DNA of 38,280 nt, from the NCBI GenBank assembly GCA_028288625.1, contig JAQBNI010000143.1, forward strand, positions 1 through 38,280. The letters run 5' to 3'. The stretch is from Bacteroidota bacterium (GTDB taxonomy: Bacteria > Bacteroidota > Bacteroidia > Chitinophagales > JADIYW01). The position numbers were made by a program, and so were the translations under genes. The notes beneath the pieces are model-generated. The model saw only the letters and a program-made list of their open reading frames with translations, had not been told where the DNA came from and ran no database searches. Positions 25,786-33,627 of the stretch are shown in pieces (positions within the stretch are counted from its first letter, which is position 1; the number at the start of each line of letters is the position of its first letter).

Positions 25786-27678
25786 TTGACAGAACAACAC
25801 GAAAACACGGCAGTTGATGCGCAAGACGACATCATCCCCGTACACAAAGAAAAAGAAATCATCGAACAGGAAACAGTAGAACTGGAGATCCCGGTCCTAA
25901 AAGCAGATGAGTTCGATTGGAACGTAAGCAAACGCGGCGCAAACCGTTACACCAAGGAAGAAATTGCTCAATTAGAAACTTTATACGATCAAACCTTCAA
26001 GCAAGTTGAAGACAACGAGATCGTGAAAGCAATCGTTACAGGAATTACCGATACAGATGTGATTTTAAACATCGGCTTTAAATCGGATGGCATGATCTCT
26101 AAATCAGAGTTCAAGGATATGACCGAGCTGAAGGTTGGCGATGAAGTAGATGTTTACGTAGAAAACAAAGAGAACAAGAAAGGTCAGCTGATCTTATCCC
26201 GTAAGAAAGCCAAGTTGACCAAGGCTTGGGATTATATCTGCGAAGCGCACCAGAACGATACGATCGTGAAGGGTCGCATAATCAGCAAAACTAAGGGTGG
26301 TTTGATCGTGGACCTGTACGGCATGGAAACATTCTTACCGGGTTCACAAATAGATGTTAAACCGATCACCGATTACGATCAGTTCGTAGGAAAAACAATG
26401 GAATTCAAGGTTGTGAAAGTAAATGAAGCAATCAAGAATGCCGTGGTTTCTCACAAAGCATTGATCGAAAGCGACCTGGAATCACAACGCCAGGAGATCA
26501 TCGGAAAATTAGAGAAAGGACAAGTGCTCGAAGGAACGATCAAGAATATCACCGATTTCGGTGCATTCATCGACCTCGGCGGCGTAGACGGGTTATTGTA
26601 CATCACAGATATTTCATGGGGACGTATCAACCACCCGAATGAAGTGTTGAAAATGGATCAGAAACTACAGGTTGTGGTAATTGATTATGATGATAACAAG
26701 AAACGTATCTCGCTTGGCTTAAAACAATTACAGCCGCATCCTTGGGATAGCTTGCCGGAAGATATCCAGGTTGGCGCTAAGGTGAAAGGTAAGATCGTGA
26801 ATATTGAAGATTACGGCGCTTTCTTAGAGATCGTACCGGGAGTTGAAGGTCTGATCCACGTTTCTGAAGTTACATGGAGCAACCAGCCGATCAATTCACG
26901 CGATTTCTTCAAATTGGGAGACGAGTACGAGGCGGTTGTTGTTACACTCGATAAAGACGAGCGTAAGATGTCGTTGAGCTTGAAACAAATGGGCGAAGAT
27001 CCATGGAAACATATCTCGGATAAATATCCTGTTGGCAGCAAGCTGAAAGGTCTGGTGAAAAACATTACACCTTACGGAGTATTTGTTGAGCTGGATGATG
27101 TTGTTGGCGGTATGATCCATATTTCTGATCTGTCATGGACAAAGAGATACAATCACCCGAGCGAATTTACAAAGATCGGCGCTGAGCTGGATGTTGTAGT
27201 ATTGGAAATTGATTCTGACAACCGCAAGATCGTTCTTGGTCACAAGCAATTGGAAGAAGATCCATGGGATACGTTCGAGAATTTATTCCCGATCGGATCT
27301 ATTCATGAAGCTACCGTTCTACGTCGTGAAGATAAAGGTGCATTGGTTCAATTGCCTTACGGAATTGAAGCTTTCGCTCCGACTCGTCATATCAAAAAAG
27401 AAGATGGCAAGTTAGCTGATGTGGACGAAGTATTGCCGTTCAAAGTTCTGGAATTCGATCGTGATGATAAACGCATCATTGTTTCTCATACACGCGTAAA
27501 CGAAGACAAGAAGCTGGACGAAAAGAAAAGTGTAGATAATGAGAAGAAGAAGGAAGTTAAGAAAACAAAGGAAGCTGTAAAAGATACAAACAGCAAGATT
27601 GAAAAATCTACCCTTGGCGACTTAAGCTCTCTTTCTGATTTGAAAGCGAAAATGGAAGGAAATGCAAAAGAAGAGTAA
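25786..27678 (+). CDS. rpsA: 30S ribosomal protein S1
   Basis: S1 binds mRNA on the 30S subunit and helps initiate translation. This 630-aa form has six S1 (OB-fold) domains at about residues 75-141, 157-225, 244-314, 328-401, 415-488 and 502-570. Domains 3-5 are the most canonical (ITDFGAFIDLGGVDGLLYITDISW, IEDYGAFLEI, ITPYGVFVELDD). A charged 40-residue N-terminus and a Lys/Glu-rich C-terminal tail flank them. The start appears to be TTG at 25786: an in-frame stop lies 10-12 bases upstream, and the next Met (M103) is already inside domain 1. A -7 element about 70 bases upstream gives it an unusually long leader for this window. A hairpin terminator follows the stop. Confidence 0.96.
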   Translation: MTEQHENTAVDAQDDIIPVHKEKEIIEQETVELEIPVLKADEFDWNVSKRGANRYTKEEIAQLETLYDQTFKQVEDNEIVKAIVTGITDTDVILNIGFKSDGMISKSEFKDMTELKVGDEVDVYVENKENKKGQLILSRKKAKLTKAWDYICEAHQNDTIVKGRIISKTKGGLIVDLYGMETFLPGSQIDVKPITDYDQFVGKTMEFKVVKVNEAIKNAVVSHKALIESDLESQRQEIIGKLEKGQVLEGTIKNITDFGAFIDLGGVDGLLYITDISWGRINHPNEVLKMDQKLQVVVIDYDDNKKRISLGLKQLQPHPWDSLPEDIQVGAKVKGKIVNIEDYGAFLEIVPGVEGLIHVSEVTWSNQPINSRDFFKLGDEYEAVVVTLDKDERKMSLSLKQMGEDPWKHISDKYPVGSKLKGLVKNITPYGVFVELDDVVGGMIHISDLSWTKRYNHPSEFTKIGAELDVVVLEIDSDNRKIVLGHKQLEEDPWDTFENLFPIGSIHEATVLRREDKGALVQLPYGIEAFAPTRHIKKEDGKLADVDEVLPFKVLEFDRDDKRIIVSHTRVNEDKKLDEKKSVDNEKKKEVKKTKEAVKDTNSKIEKSTLGDLSSLSDLKAKMEGNAKEE

Positions 27679-27702
27679 CATCAACTTTTGACATAAATAA
27701 AG

Positions 27703-27730
27703 GAAAGCCTGTTCAATTGGACAGGCTTTC
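27703..27730 (+). terminator. terminator hairpin after rpsA
   Basis: GAAAGCCTGT (27703-27712) and ACAGGCTTTC (27721-27730) form a perfect 10-bp stem with an 8-base loop, 25 bases after the rpsA stop. The downstream TAATTAAT tract is AT-rich but has no strong U-run. Confidence 0.75.
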
Positions 27731-27835
27731 TAATTAATACGTTGGATAATCTATAATGTTACCAAAACTTTAATCACTTTCATTCAACGCATTTTTCCTT
27801 ATTTTTACAGACCTTAATTTTCAAAATAAAATACA

Positions 27836-29437
27836 ATGGACGATAAAGGCGTGAAGAGCCCTCCTACAGATTTAAAAGCGCTTGGTTTTCAAAAGACTAC
27901 GCTGATCTGGAATGAAACCCGCGACGAACTTATACAAAGAACATTAGACCTGAATTTAGGCGTTTTAAGCGATACCGGCGCCTTATGTATCGATACCGGG
28001 GAATTTACAGGCAGGTCGCCTAAAGATAAATTTTCTGTAAGTGATTCAGTGACGGACAATACGGTAGACTGGAACAAGATCAACCATAAAATATCTCCCG
28101 AAAATTTTGATAAGCTGTATGATAAGATTTTTGCGCACCTCGATAAGCAAAAAGAAATTTATGTGAGAGATGTGTTTGCTTGCGCGGACGAGCGGTATAG
28201 AACCAATATCCGGGTGATCACGGCAACCCCGTGGGCGAGCCTTTTTGCAGATAATATGTTTATCCGCCCAGCCGAAAAAGACCTTCAATCATTTGATCCC
28301 GAGTGGACAGTTTTATGCGCGCCCGATTGTCACGCTGATCCTTCAATAGACGGAACCCGCCAGCATAATTTTTCAGTGATCAACTTCACTAAAAAAGTGA
28401 TCCTGATCGGCGGAAGCGGTTATACCGGCGAGATCAAGAAAGGAATTTTTACCGTGTTGAACTTTGTACTGCCGCACCAGAAAAATGTGCTGAGCATGCA
28501 CTGCTCTGCAAACATCGGGAGCGACGGAGATACCGCTTTGTTTTTTGGGTTGTCAGGCACAGGAAAAACAACACTGTCTGCAGATCCCAATAGGAAACTG
28601 ATCGGTGATGATGAGCATGGCTGGAGCGATGACGGTGTGTTTAATTTTGAAGGAGGATGTTATGCAAAGTGTGTTGATCTTACCGAAGAAAAAGAACCGG
28701 ATATTTATAAAGCGATAAGACACGGCGCGTTGCTGGAGAATGTGCGTTTTTATGACGGCACAAATAAAGTAAATTATGGGGATGTAAGCGTAACCGAAAA
28801 TACACGCGTTTCTTATCCAATCGATCACATCAACAACATTGCAGTGCCTTCTGTAGGTACTACACCGAAGAATGTTTTCTTTTTATCTTATGATGCGTTT
28901 GGCGTTTTACCTCCTATTTCAAAATTGACCGAACCACAGGCGATGTATTTATTTATGTCGGGTTATACTTCTAAAGTCGCAGGAACAGAAGCAGGCGTTA
29001 CGGAACCGCAGACGACTTTTTCAGCGTGCTTCGGTGCGGCATTCTTACCGCTGCATCCTGCAACATATGCGCAGATGCTCGGAAAGAAATTGGTGGAAAG
29101 CGGAGCGAATGTGTGGCTGATCAATACCGGGATTACAGGCGGTGCGTATGGCGTTGGAAAAAGAATGAGTTTAAAATATACAAGAGCATTGATCACGGCG
29201 GCGTTGAATGGTGAATTAGCGAAAACCGAATTTGAAACACTGCCGGTATTTGGTTTCCAGGTGCCAAAATCTTGCCCGGAAGTTCCGTCTGATATTTTGA
29301 ATCCGAGAAACAGCTGGGCAGATAAATCTGCATATGATGCAAAAGCAAAAGAACTGGCAGAAAAGTTTAATACCAATTTTGAAAAATTTGCTTCGCAGGC
29401 AAGCGCTGAAATTTTAGCTGCCGCGCCTAAAGTATAA
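27836..29437 (+). CDS. pckA: phosphoenolpyruvate carboxykinase (ATP)
   Basis: PckA converts oxaloacetate and ATP to phosphoenolpyruvate, CO2 and ADP, the entry step of gluconeogenesis. At 533 aa it has the normal size for the ATP-dependent family. Key stretches are the substrate-binding TGRSPKDKF (58-66), the P-loop FGLSGTGKTTLS (about 237-248), the metal-binding GDDEHGW (257-263), EGGCYAK (272-278), and NTGITGGAYGVGKRMSL with conserved residues for ATP and metal binding near the C-terminus. No signal peptide is present, so it is cytoplasmic. A TATTTTTA -7-like element precedes the gene by about 28 bases, and it follows the rpsA terminator, so it is an independent unit. Confidence 0.97.
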   Translation: MDDKGVKSPPTDLKALGFQKTTLIWNETRDELIQRTLDLNLGVLSDTGALCIDTGEFTGRSPKDKFSVSDSVTDNTVDWNKINHKISPENFDKLYDKIFAHLDKQKEIYVRDVFACADERYRTNIRVITATPWASLFADNMFIRPAEKDLQSFDPEWTVLCAPDCHADPSIDGTRQHNFSVINFTKKVILIGGSGYTGEIKKGIFTVLNFVLPHQKNVLSMHCSANIGSDGDTALFFGLSGTGKTTLSADPNRKLIGDDEHGWSDDGVFNFEGGCYAKCVDLTEEKEPDIYKAIRHGALLENVRFYDGTNKVNYGDVSVTENTRVSYPIDHINNIAVPSVGTTPKNVFFLSYDAFGVLPPISKLTEPQAMYLFMSGYTSKVAGTEAGVTEPQTTFSACFGAAFLPLHPATYAQMLGKKLVESGANVWLINTGITGGAYGVGKRMSLKYTRALITAALNGELAKTEFETLPVFGFQVPKSCPEVPSDILNPRNSWADKSAYDAKAKELAEKFNTNFEKFASQASAEILAAAPKV

Positions 29438-29490
29438 TTGAAAAATAGTTTTTACCGGATAGAACATCCTGCAATTTTGTAAATGATCTT

Positions 29491-29520
29491 CTAAATACTA
29501 AGTACTAAGTACTCACTACT
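29491..29520. repeat. word repeat (ACTAAGTACTAAGTACT) before queE
   Basis: CTAAATACTAAGTACTAAG runs on into TACTCACTACT. The units are about 8 bases and contain the palindrome AGTACT. It ends 7 bases before the queE start and so occupies the expected promoter or leader region. Confidence 0.65.
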
Positions 29521-29527
29521 ATTTCTC

Positions 29528-30142
29528 ATGCATTTCAATACCTCAAAATACATTCCCGTGATGGAGCACTTTTATACGCTTCAGGGAGAAGGTTATTTTA
29601 CGGGCGAAGCTGCTTATTTTATTCGCCTTGCCGGCTGCGATGTGGGTTGTGTCTGGTGCGATGTGAAAGAGTCGTGGACGGTGAATGAAGAACAGTTAAT
29701 GTTGATGGATGATCTCATAAATGAAGCGCTGAAATATCCCGGAAGATTGATCGTTATTACAGGAGGAGAGCCGCTGATGTATGACTTAAATCCCTTCACT
29801 ACAAAATTAAAAGAGAAAGGATTTAAAATAAATATTGAAACATCGGGTGCGTATCCCGTAAGCGGCGAATTGGATTGGATATGCGTATCACCTAAAAAAT
29901 TCAAACCGGTTTTGAAAGAAGTAATCCAAAAAGCAAATGAGTTAAAGTGTATCGTGTATAATAAAAGTGATTTTATTTTTGCGGAACAAAACCGCCGCCT
30001 CACAACAGACACATGTGAACTTTTTTTACAGCCGGAATGGAGCAAGAATGAAATTGTACTTCCGCTGATCATAGATTACATAAAACAACACCCCAAATGG
30101 AAGATATCTCTGCAAACGCATAAGTATATGAATATTCCCTGA
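29528..30142 (+). CDS. queE: 7-carboxy-7-deazaguanine synthase QueE
   Basis: QueE is a radical SAM enzyme that rearranges 6-carboxytetrahydropterin to 7-carboxy-7-deazaguanine in queuosine tRNA modification. The 204-aa protein has the family start EHFYTLQGEGYFTGEAAYF, a cluster motif CxxxCxxC at C37, C41 and C44 (AGCDVGCVWCD), the GGEP motif at 79-82 and a NIETSG-type strand at about 97-103. The small size is typical because QueE has a trimmed radical SAM barrel. No queC, queD or queF gene is adjacent. The ATG lies just after an ACTAAGTACT word repeat, and another repeat lies after the stop, so the gene is bracketed by repeats. Confidence 0.92.
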   Translation: MHFNTSKYIPVMEHFYTLQGEGYFTGEAAYFIRLAGCDVGCVWCDVKESWTVNEEQLMLMDDLINEALKYPGRLIVITGGEPLMYDLNPFTTKLKEKGFKINIETSGAYPVSGELDWICVSPKKFKPVLKEVIQKANELKCIVYNKSDFIFAEQNRRLTTDTCELFLQPEWSKNEIVLPLIIDYIKQHPKWKISLQTHKYMNIP

Positions 30143-30144
30143 GC

Positions 30145-30180
30145 GGTGTAAGAGGTAAGTAATAAGGTGTAAGAAATAAC
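30145..30180. repeat. word repeat (GGTGTAAGAGGTAAGTAATA) after queE
   Basis: Units of GTAAG and TAATAAG (GGTAAGTAATAAGGTGTAAG) begin 3 bases after the queE stop. The same words recur in reverse complement at 30264-30299, inside the signal peptide of the next gene, so the two form an inverted pair around its promoter. Confidence 0.6.
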
Positions 30181-30242
30181 ATTTTTTAGTTTTCAATATT
30201 ATAGCTTTATAGAATTAGGTATAATTTTTGAATATAAAGGTC

Positions 30243-32120
30243 ATGAAGATATTTAACAGCATACTCACTTTCACCTTACTACTTACTACTTATTACTCCT
30301 TTGCACAGCAGATACCGGCAAAAGCAATGGATGCTTATTTTAAAGCACGCGACTTTGGCAGCCGCACACAATGGGAAGAGGGAATTGAATCGCTGCAAAA
30401 GGCGATCAAGATATATCCGAAATTTACAGATGCAAAAATATTGCTTGCTGATTTTTATTACAGGCTGAGAAAGTATGACGATGCAATTACGGTTTTAGAA
30501 AGCTGTAAGAACGAAAGTGATTTTCCTCCCGGCTCCATATTTTTTCTATCTGAACTTTATTTAAAAAAGAATAACGGCAGCCAGGCAAAAGAATATGCTG
30601 AACAATATTTAGCGCAGCCAAAGACTATTCCGGCTGCCGTTCGGAAAGCACAACAAACTATTCGCAATGCAGATTTTGCAGTGGAAGCAAAAAAACATCC
30701 CGTCCCTTTTTCTCCGAAGAATTTAGGGGAAAATATCAATTCAAGAAACTGGGAATATTTTCCATACATGACACCGGACGGAAAATTGCTCGTCTTTACC
30801 CGGAAGCAATACAACCAGGAAGATCTTTTTTACGCGATGAAAGCTGATACCGGTTTTACTATGGCTGTTTCTTTTGGAAGAGAAATAAATACGGATAATG
30901 ATAACGAAGGTGCTGCAACGATGAATGCAGATGGTACACTTTTGTTTTTTACCGGCTGTGATAAAAGTGATGGTCTCGGCAGCTGCGATATTTATTTTGC
31001 TCAGAAAGTAAATAATACATGGTCGCAACCTGCGGGCATTGGTCAGCCTGTAAATTCAGGTGCATGGGAAGCGCAGCCCAGTTTTTCTTCGGATGGAAAA
31101 GCATTATATTTTTCAAGCAACCGTAAAGGCGGATTGGGCGGTTCGGATATTTGGGTAAGTTATTTAGATGAAAATATGAAGTGGAGCGAGCCAAAAAATC
31201 TGGGACCAAATGTAAACACATCGTTTGATGAGAAGAGCCCGTTCATTCATGCGGATAATCAGACATTATATTTTTCTTCCACTGGCTGGCCGGGTGTTGG
31301 CAATGCCGATATTTTTAAATCTTCTAAAGATGATACCGGCTGGACGAAGGCACAAAACCTGGGCTACCCCATCAATACGGAGAACGATGATAATTCGTTG
31401 ACGGTTTCATATGACGGGAAATCCGCGTTCATTTCATCAGATAGGGAAAATGGTTCAGGCGGATTGGATATTTATTCTTTTGAGCTTCCGGAAAATGTGC
31501 AGCCGCAAAAGATCACTTATATCAAGGCAACAGTAAAAGATGCAAAAACAAAGCAATTGCTGTCTGCTAATTATTCTGTCATCGATCTTGAATTAAAAAA
31601 AGAAGTGTACAGTGGTGTTACGGTAAATGGAAATTTCTTTGTCAGTATTCAATCGGATAAAAATTATGCATTGCAGGTGCAGAAAGAAAAATATTTATTC
31701 TATTCACAGAATATCAACCTGAAAGAAACACCGAAAGTAAAACCTTATGAATTAGAAATTTTGCTTGAACCGATCGCAGTGAATAATAAGATTGTTTTGA
31801 ATAATGTATTCTTTGATTTCGATCAGAGCGAATTAAAAACAGTTTCTTTTATTGAGCTGGATAAAGTAGTCGACTTATTGCAAAAAAATCCGGCAATAAA
31901 AATTGAGATCTCGGGTCATACAGATAATAAAGGCGATACAAAATACAACCAGGTATTATCACAAAAGCGTGCGGAAAGCGTAGTGAGTTATTTAGTGCAG
32001 AAAGGAATTGATAAAATGCGTTTAACTGCTAAAGGTTATGGTGAAACGCAGCCTGTTGCGCCCAATGATACGGAAGAAAACAAAGCGAAGAATAGAAGAA
32101 CGGAGATGAAAGTGTTGTGA
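30243..32120 (+). CDS. PorE-like TPR / PD40 propeller / OmpA-domain protein
   Basis: This protein of 625 aa, from the ATG at 30243 (an upstream TTG would add five residues), has a signal peptide ending SFAQ, TPR-like helices (about 20-100) and a WD40-like PD40 propeller with repeats such as PDGKLLVFTRK, ADGTLLFFTGCD, SDGKALYFSSN and DNQTLYFSSTG (about 160-410). A carboxypeptidase-regulatory-like domain (about 425-515) and a C-terminal OmpA peptidoglycan-binding domain follow, with GHTDNKGDTKYNQVLSQKRA and KNRRTEMKVL. This is the domain order of PorE, a T9SS-associated cell-envelope protein of Porphyromonas, but many Bacteroidota carry several paralogues. It shows no lipobox. The signal-peptide core TFTLLLTTYYS is encoded inside a word repeat. 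Confidence 0.88.
   Translation: MKIFNSILTFTLLLTTYYSFAQQIPAKAMDAYFKARDFGSRTQWEEGIESLQKAIKIYPKFTDAKILLADFYYRLRKYDDAITVLESCKNESDFPPGSIFFLSELYLKKNNGSQAKEYAEQYLAQPKTIPAAVRKAQQTIRNADFAVEAKKHPVPFSPKNLGENINSRNWEYFPYMTPDGKLLVFTRKQYNQEDLFYAMKADTGFTMAVSFGREINTDNDNEGAATMNADGTLLFFTGCDKSDGLGSCDIYFAQKVNNTWSQPAGIGQPVNSGAWEAQPSFSSDGKALYFSSNRKGGLGGSDIWVSYLDENMKWSEPKNLGPNVNTSFDEKSPFIHADNQTLYFSSTGWPGVGNADIFKSSKDDTGWTKAQNLGYPINTENDDNSLTVSYDGKSAFISSDRENGSGGLDIYSFELPENVQPQKITYIKATVKDAKTKQLLSANYSVIDLELKKEVYSGVTVNGNFFVSIQSDKNYALQVQKEKYLFYSQNINLKETPKVKPYELEILLEPIAVNNKIVLNNVFFDFDQSELKTVSFIELDKVVDLLQKNPAIKIEISGHTDNKGDTKYNQVLSQKRAESVVSYLVQKGIDKMRLTAKGYGETQPVAPNDTEENKAKNRRTEMKVL
30264..30299. repeat. word repeat inside the signal-peptide codons of the PorE-like gene
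   Basis: CACCTTACTACTTACTACTT and flanking bases lie in frame in the first 20 codons. The reverse complement contains AAGTAGTAAGGTGAAAG, matching AAGTAATAAGGTGTAAG of the repeat after queE at 15 of 17 bases. The hydrophobic core of the signal peptide is thus repeat-encoded. Confidence 0.6.
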
Positions 32121-32121
32121 T

Positions 32122-32157
32122 AATGTTGAATGATAAATGATGAATGTTGAATGAATG
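32122..32157. repeat. word repeat (AATGATGAATGTTGAATG) after the PorE-like gene
   Basis: Units of TGAATGTT and AAATGATG follow the stop codon directly. AATGATGAATGTTGAA (32136-32151) occurs again as an exact 16-base inverted copy at 33628-33643, overlapping the rarA stop, so the two copies bracket kdsA and the GxxExxY gene. Confidence 0.65.
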
Positions 32158-32226
32158 CATACGCCATGCTGAACTTGTGCTGCGCCTGTTCGCTCCAGTA
32201 CCTTTTCCATAGTGTTTATCTTTTCA

Positions 32227-32327
32227 GATCCTGAATCAAGTTCAGGATGAAGCCGGCAATGTGAGAGGATCGGCGAACGCCGATCCTCTCACAACATCTA
32301 CTGTCATCCCAAACTTGATTTGGGATC
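32227..32327. repeat. composite REP-like element with central 15-bp-arm palindrome
   Basis: The outer hairpins at 32227-32250 (core CCTGAATCAAGTTCAGG) and 32304-32327 (core, reverse-complemented, CCCAAATCAAGTTTGGG) are inverted copies differing only by paired, structure-preserving changes. Between them, 32261-32292 is a near-perfect palindrome with 15-bp arms (GTGAGAGGATCGGCG and its complement) around AA. The element fills the gap between the convergent PorE-like and kdsA genes and probably also ends transcription from both sides. A partial related unit, CATGCTGAACTTG, lies at about 32165-32177. Confidence 0.75.
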
Positions 32328-32340
32328 CAAGAAGAAAGAA

Positions 32341-33138
32341 CTATAACACCTCTTTCAACCTTGCCAATTTCTCCAATAAGCTTTTTACTTTATCTAATTG
32401 CAGCATATTTGCTCCATCGCTTAATGCTTTCGTAGGATCGGGATGTGTTTCGAGAAAGATACCATTTGCTCCGGCTCCAATGGCACATTTTGCAAGTGTT
32501 TCAATAAATTGTGGCTGTCCGCCGCTTGTGCCTGCTGAAGAATTGGGTTGCTGTACAGCATGTGTAACATCCATTACAACAGGAAAACCGGTTTGCTGCA
32601 TCAAGGGAATATTTCGGTAATCCACTATAATATCATTATAGCCAAACATCGAGCCGCGTTCCGTTAAAAAAATATTTTTATTGCCCGTAGACAAAACTTT
32701 CTCTACTGCGAATTTCATCATATCCGCATTTACAAATTGTCCTTTTTTTATGTTCACAGGTTTCCCGGTTTCTCCCGCCGCGATCAAGAGATCTGTTTGC
32801 CGGCAAAGAAATGCGGGGATCTGCAATGCATCGACAAAGTCATTTACTTTTGCAGCATCAAAAGTTTCATGTATATCCGTTATCACTGGGATATTAAAAT
32901 GCGATCTTACTTCTGCTAAAACCTGCAGCGCTTCATCGTCGCCGATGCCCGTAAAGGAATCTAATTTACTCCTGTTCGCTTTTTTGTAAGAAGCTTTGAA
33001 GATGAGCGGAATGCTGAGTTCAGCAGTAATTGCAGTTAACTGTTCAGCGACCTCAAAACAAACATCCTTGCTTTCCACCACGCATGGTCCCGCGATGAGA
33101 AAAAATGTTTTTGAAGATATGATCTCGTTATAATTCAT
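32341..33138 (-). CDS. kdsA: 3-deoxy-8-phosphooctulonate (Kdo-8-P) synthase
   Basis: KdsA condenses phosphoenolpyruvate with arabinose 5-phosphate to Kdo 8-phosphate, the first committed step toward the Kdo of lipopolysaccharide, in the cytoplasm. The 265-aa protein shows LIAGPCVVES (14-23), FKASYKKANRSK, SFTGIGDDEALQVL, ITDIHE, KGQFVNADMMKF, TERGSMFGYNDIIVDYR, DVTHAVQQPN, GTSGGQPQF and LETHPDPTKALSDG. Cys19 in GPC occupies the position that is Asn in the metal-independent Escherichia coli enzyme, so this should be the metal-dependent type. The start codon lies 5 bases from an AAACCACTTAAGG repeat that bounds the GxxExxY cassette, so the kdsA promoter or upstream reading must cross that cassette. 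Confidence 0.96.
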   Translation of the reverse strand: MNYNEIISSKTFFLIAGPCVVESKDVCFEVAEQLTAITAELSIPLIFKASYKKANRSKLDSFTGIGDDEALQVLAEVRSHFNIPVITDIHETFDAAKVNDFVDALQIPAFLCRQTDLLIAAGETGKPVNIKKGQFVNADMMKFAVEKVLSTGNKNIFLTERGSMFGYNDIIVDYRNIPLMQQTGFPVVMDVTHAVQQPNSSAGTSGGQPQFIETLAKCAIGAGANGIFLETHPDPTKALSDGANMLQLDKVKSLLEKLARLKEVL

Positions 33139-33143
33139 TTAAT

Positions 33144-33618
33144 AAACCACTTAAGGCACTTAAGATACTAAGAATTATAGCAATTCAGCAAAATACTGAT
33201 TTACTAGTGAGGTTGTATTATTTACAATATTGTCCGAATTAAAATTTATTAATAATCCTTTTGGTTTTTTTAAAAGCTTCATGTAAGTCAGTAATTGTGC
33301 ACTGTATAAAGGAAGCAAAGTTTCTACAGCTTTTAATTCAACGATAATAGAATTTTCTACAAGTATATCTAATCTTAAATCACAATCCATCTCAATGTCT
33401 TTATATCTTATTGGAAGTTTTAATTGTGATACTATATTCAGATTTTTTCTCTTTAATTCCTCTTCAAGACATCTTTGATAAATAGATTCAAGAAGACCAG
33501 GTCCCAGTTCTTTATGGACTTCTATCGCACAACCAACAATCTTGTATGATAAGTCATTTATGTATTTTTGTGTGATGACCATTTCTTTCTTTTGTTCCTA
33601 CAGTTCCTTAAGTGGTTT
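33144..33618 (-). mobile_element. putative inverted-repeat-bounded GxxExxY cassette
   Basis: AAACCACTTAAGG at 33144-33156 and its exact 13-base reverse complement at 33606-33618 bracket a single gene, the GxxExxY nuclease-fold ORF. In gene direction, the cassette opens with AAACCACTTAAGGAAC, and the ATG comes 23 bases after the repeat. The stop is 18 bases from the other repeat, which also has a doubled CACTTAAG unit. The cassette fits exactly into the space between kdsA and rarA. No transposase is present. The same terminal motif occurs in the gene-free element before cmk (16512-16524). Mobility is inferred from this structure, not shown. Confidence 0.5.
33175..33582 (-). CDS. GxxExxY family protein (PD-(D/E)XK nuclease-like)
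   Basis: This 135-aa protein of the GxxExxY family has the naming motif at G29-E32-Y35 in ELGPGLLESIY, preceded by the conserved AIEVHKELG helix. The PD-(D/E)XK-like core is visible as D72 in LRLDILVENS, then E82-x-K84 in IIVELKAVE. A C-terminal QLLTYMKLLKKPKGLLINFN segment also fits the family. These proteins are thought to be nuclease-fold proteins of unknown role and can occur in many copies per genome. The gene is complete and sits between inverted AAACCACTTAAGG repeats, which suggests it travels with them. It may provide the cutting activity for its own spread; this is speculation. Confidence 0.9.
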   Translation of the reverse strand: MVITQKYINDLSYKIVGCAIEVHKELGPGLLESIYQRCLEEELKRKNLNIVSQLKLPIRYKDIEMDCDLRLDILVENSIIVELKAVETLLPLYSAQLLTYMKLLKKPKGLLINFNSDNIVNNTTSLVNQYFAELL

Positions 33619-33627
33619 TATTATTAT

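Noticed and set aside
28963-29376. 137-codon open frame opposite pckA
   Set aside because: It is a shadow of the conserved PckA coding strand, with no motif or promoter.
29614-30072. 152-codon open frame opposite queE
   Set aside because: It overlaps nearly the whole of queE, whose radical SAM motifs are clear; no independent evidence.
29491-30299. Possible CRISPR array from repeated short words
   Set aside because: The units are 6-10 bases, degenerate and without equal-length unique spacers; no cas gene is in the window.
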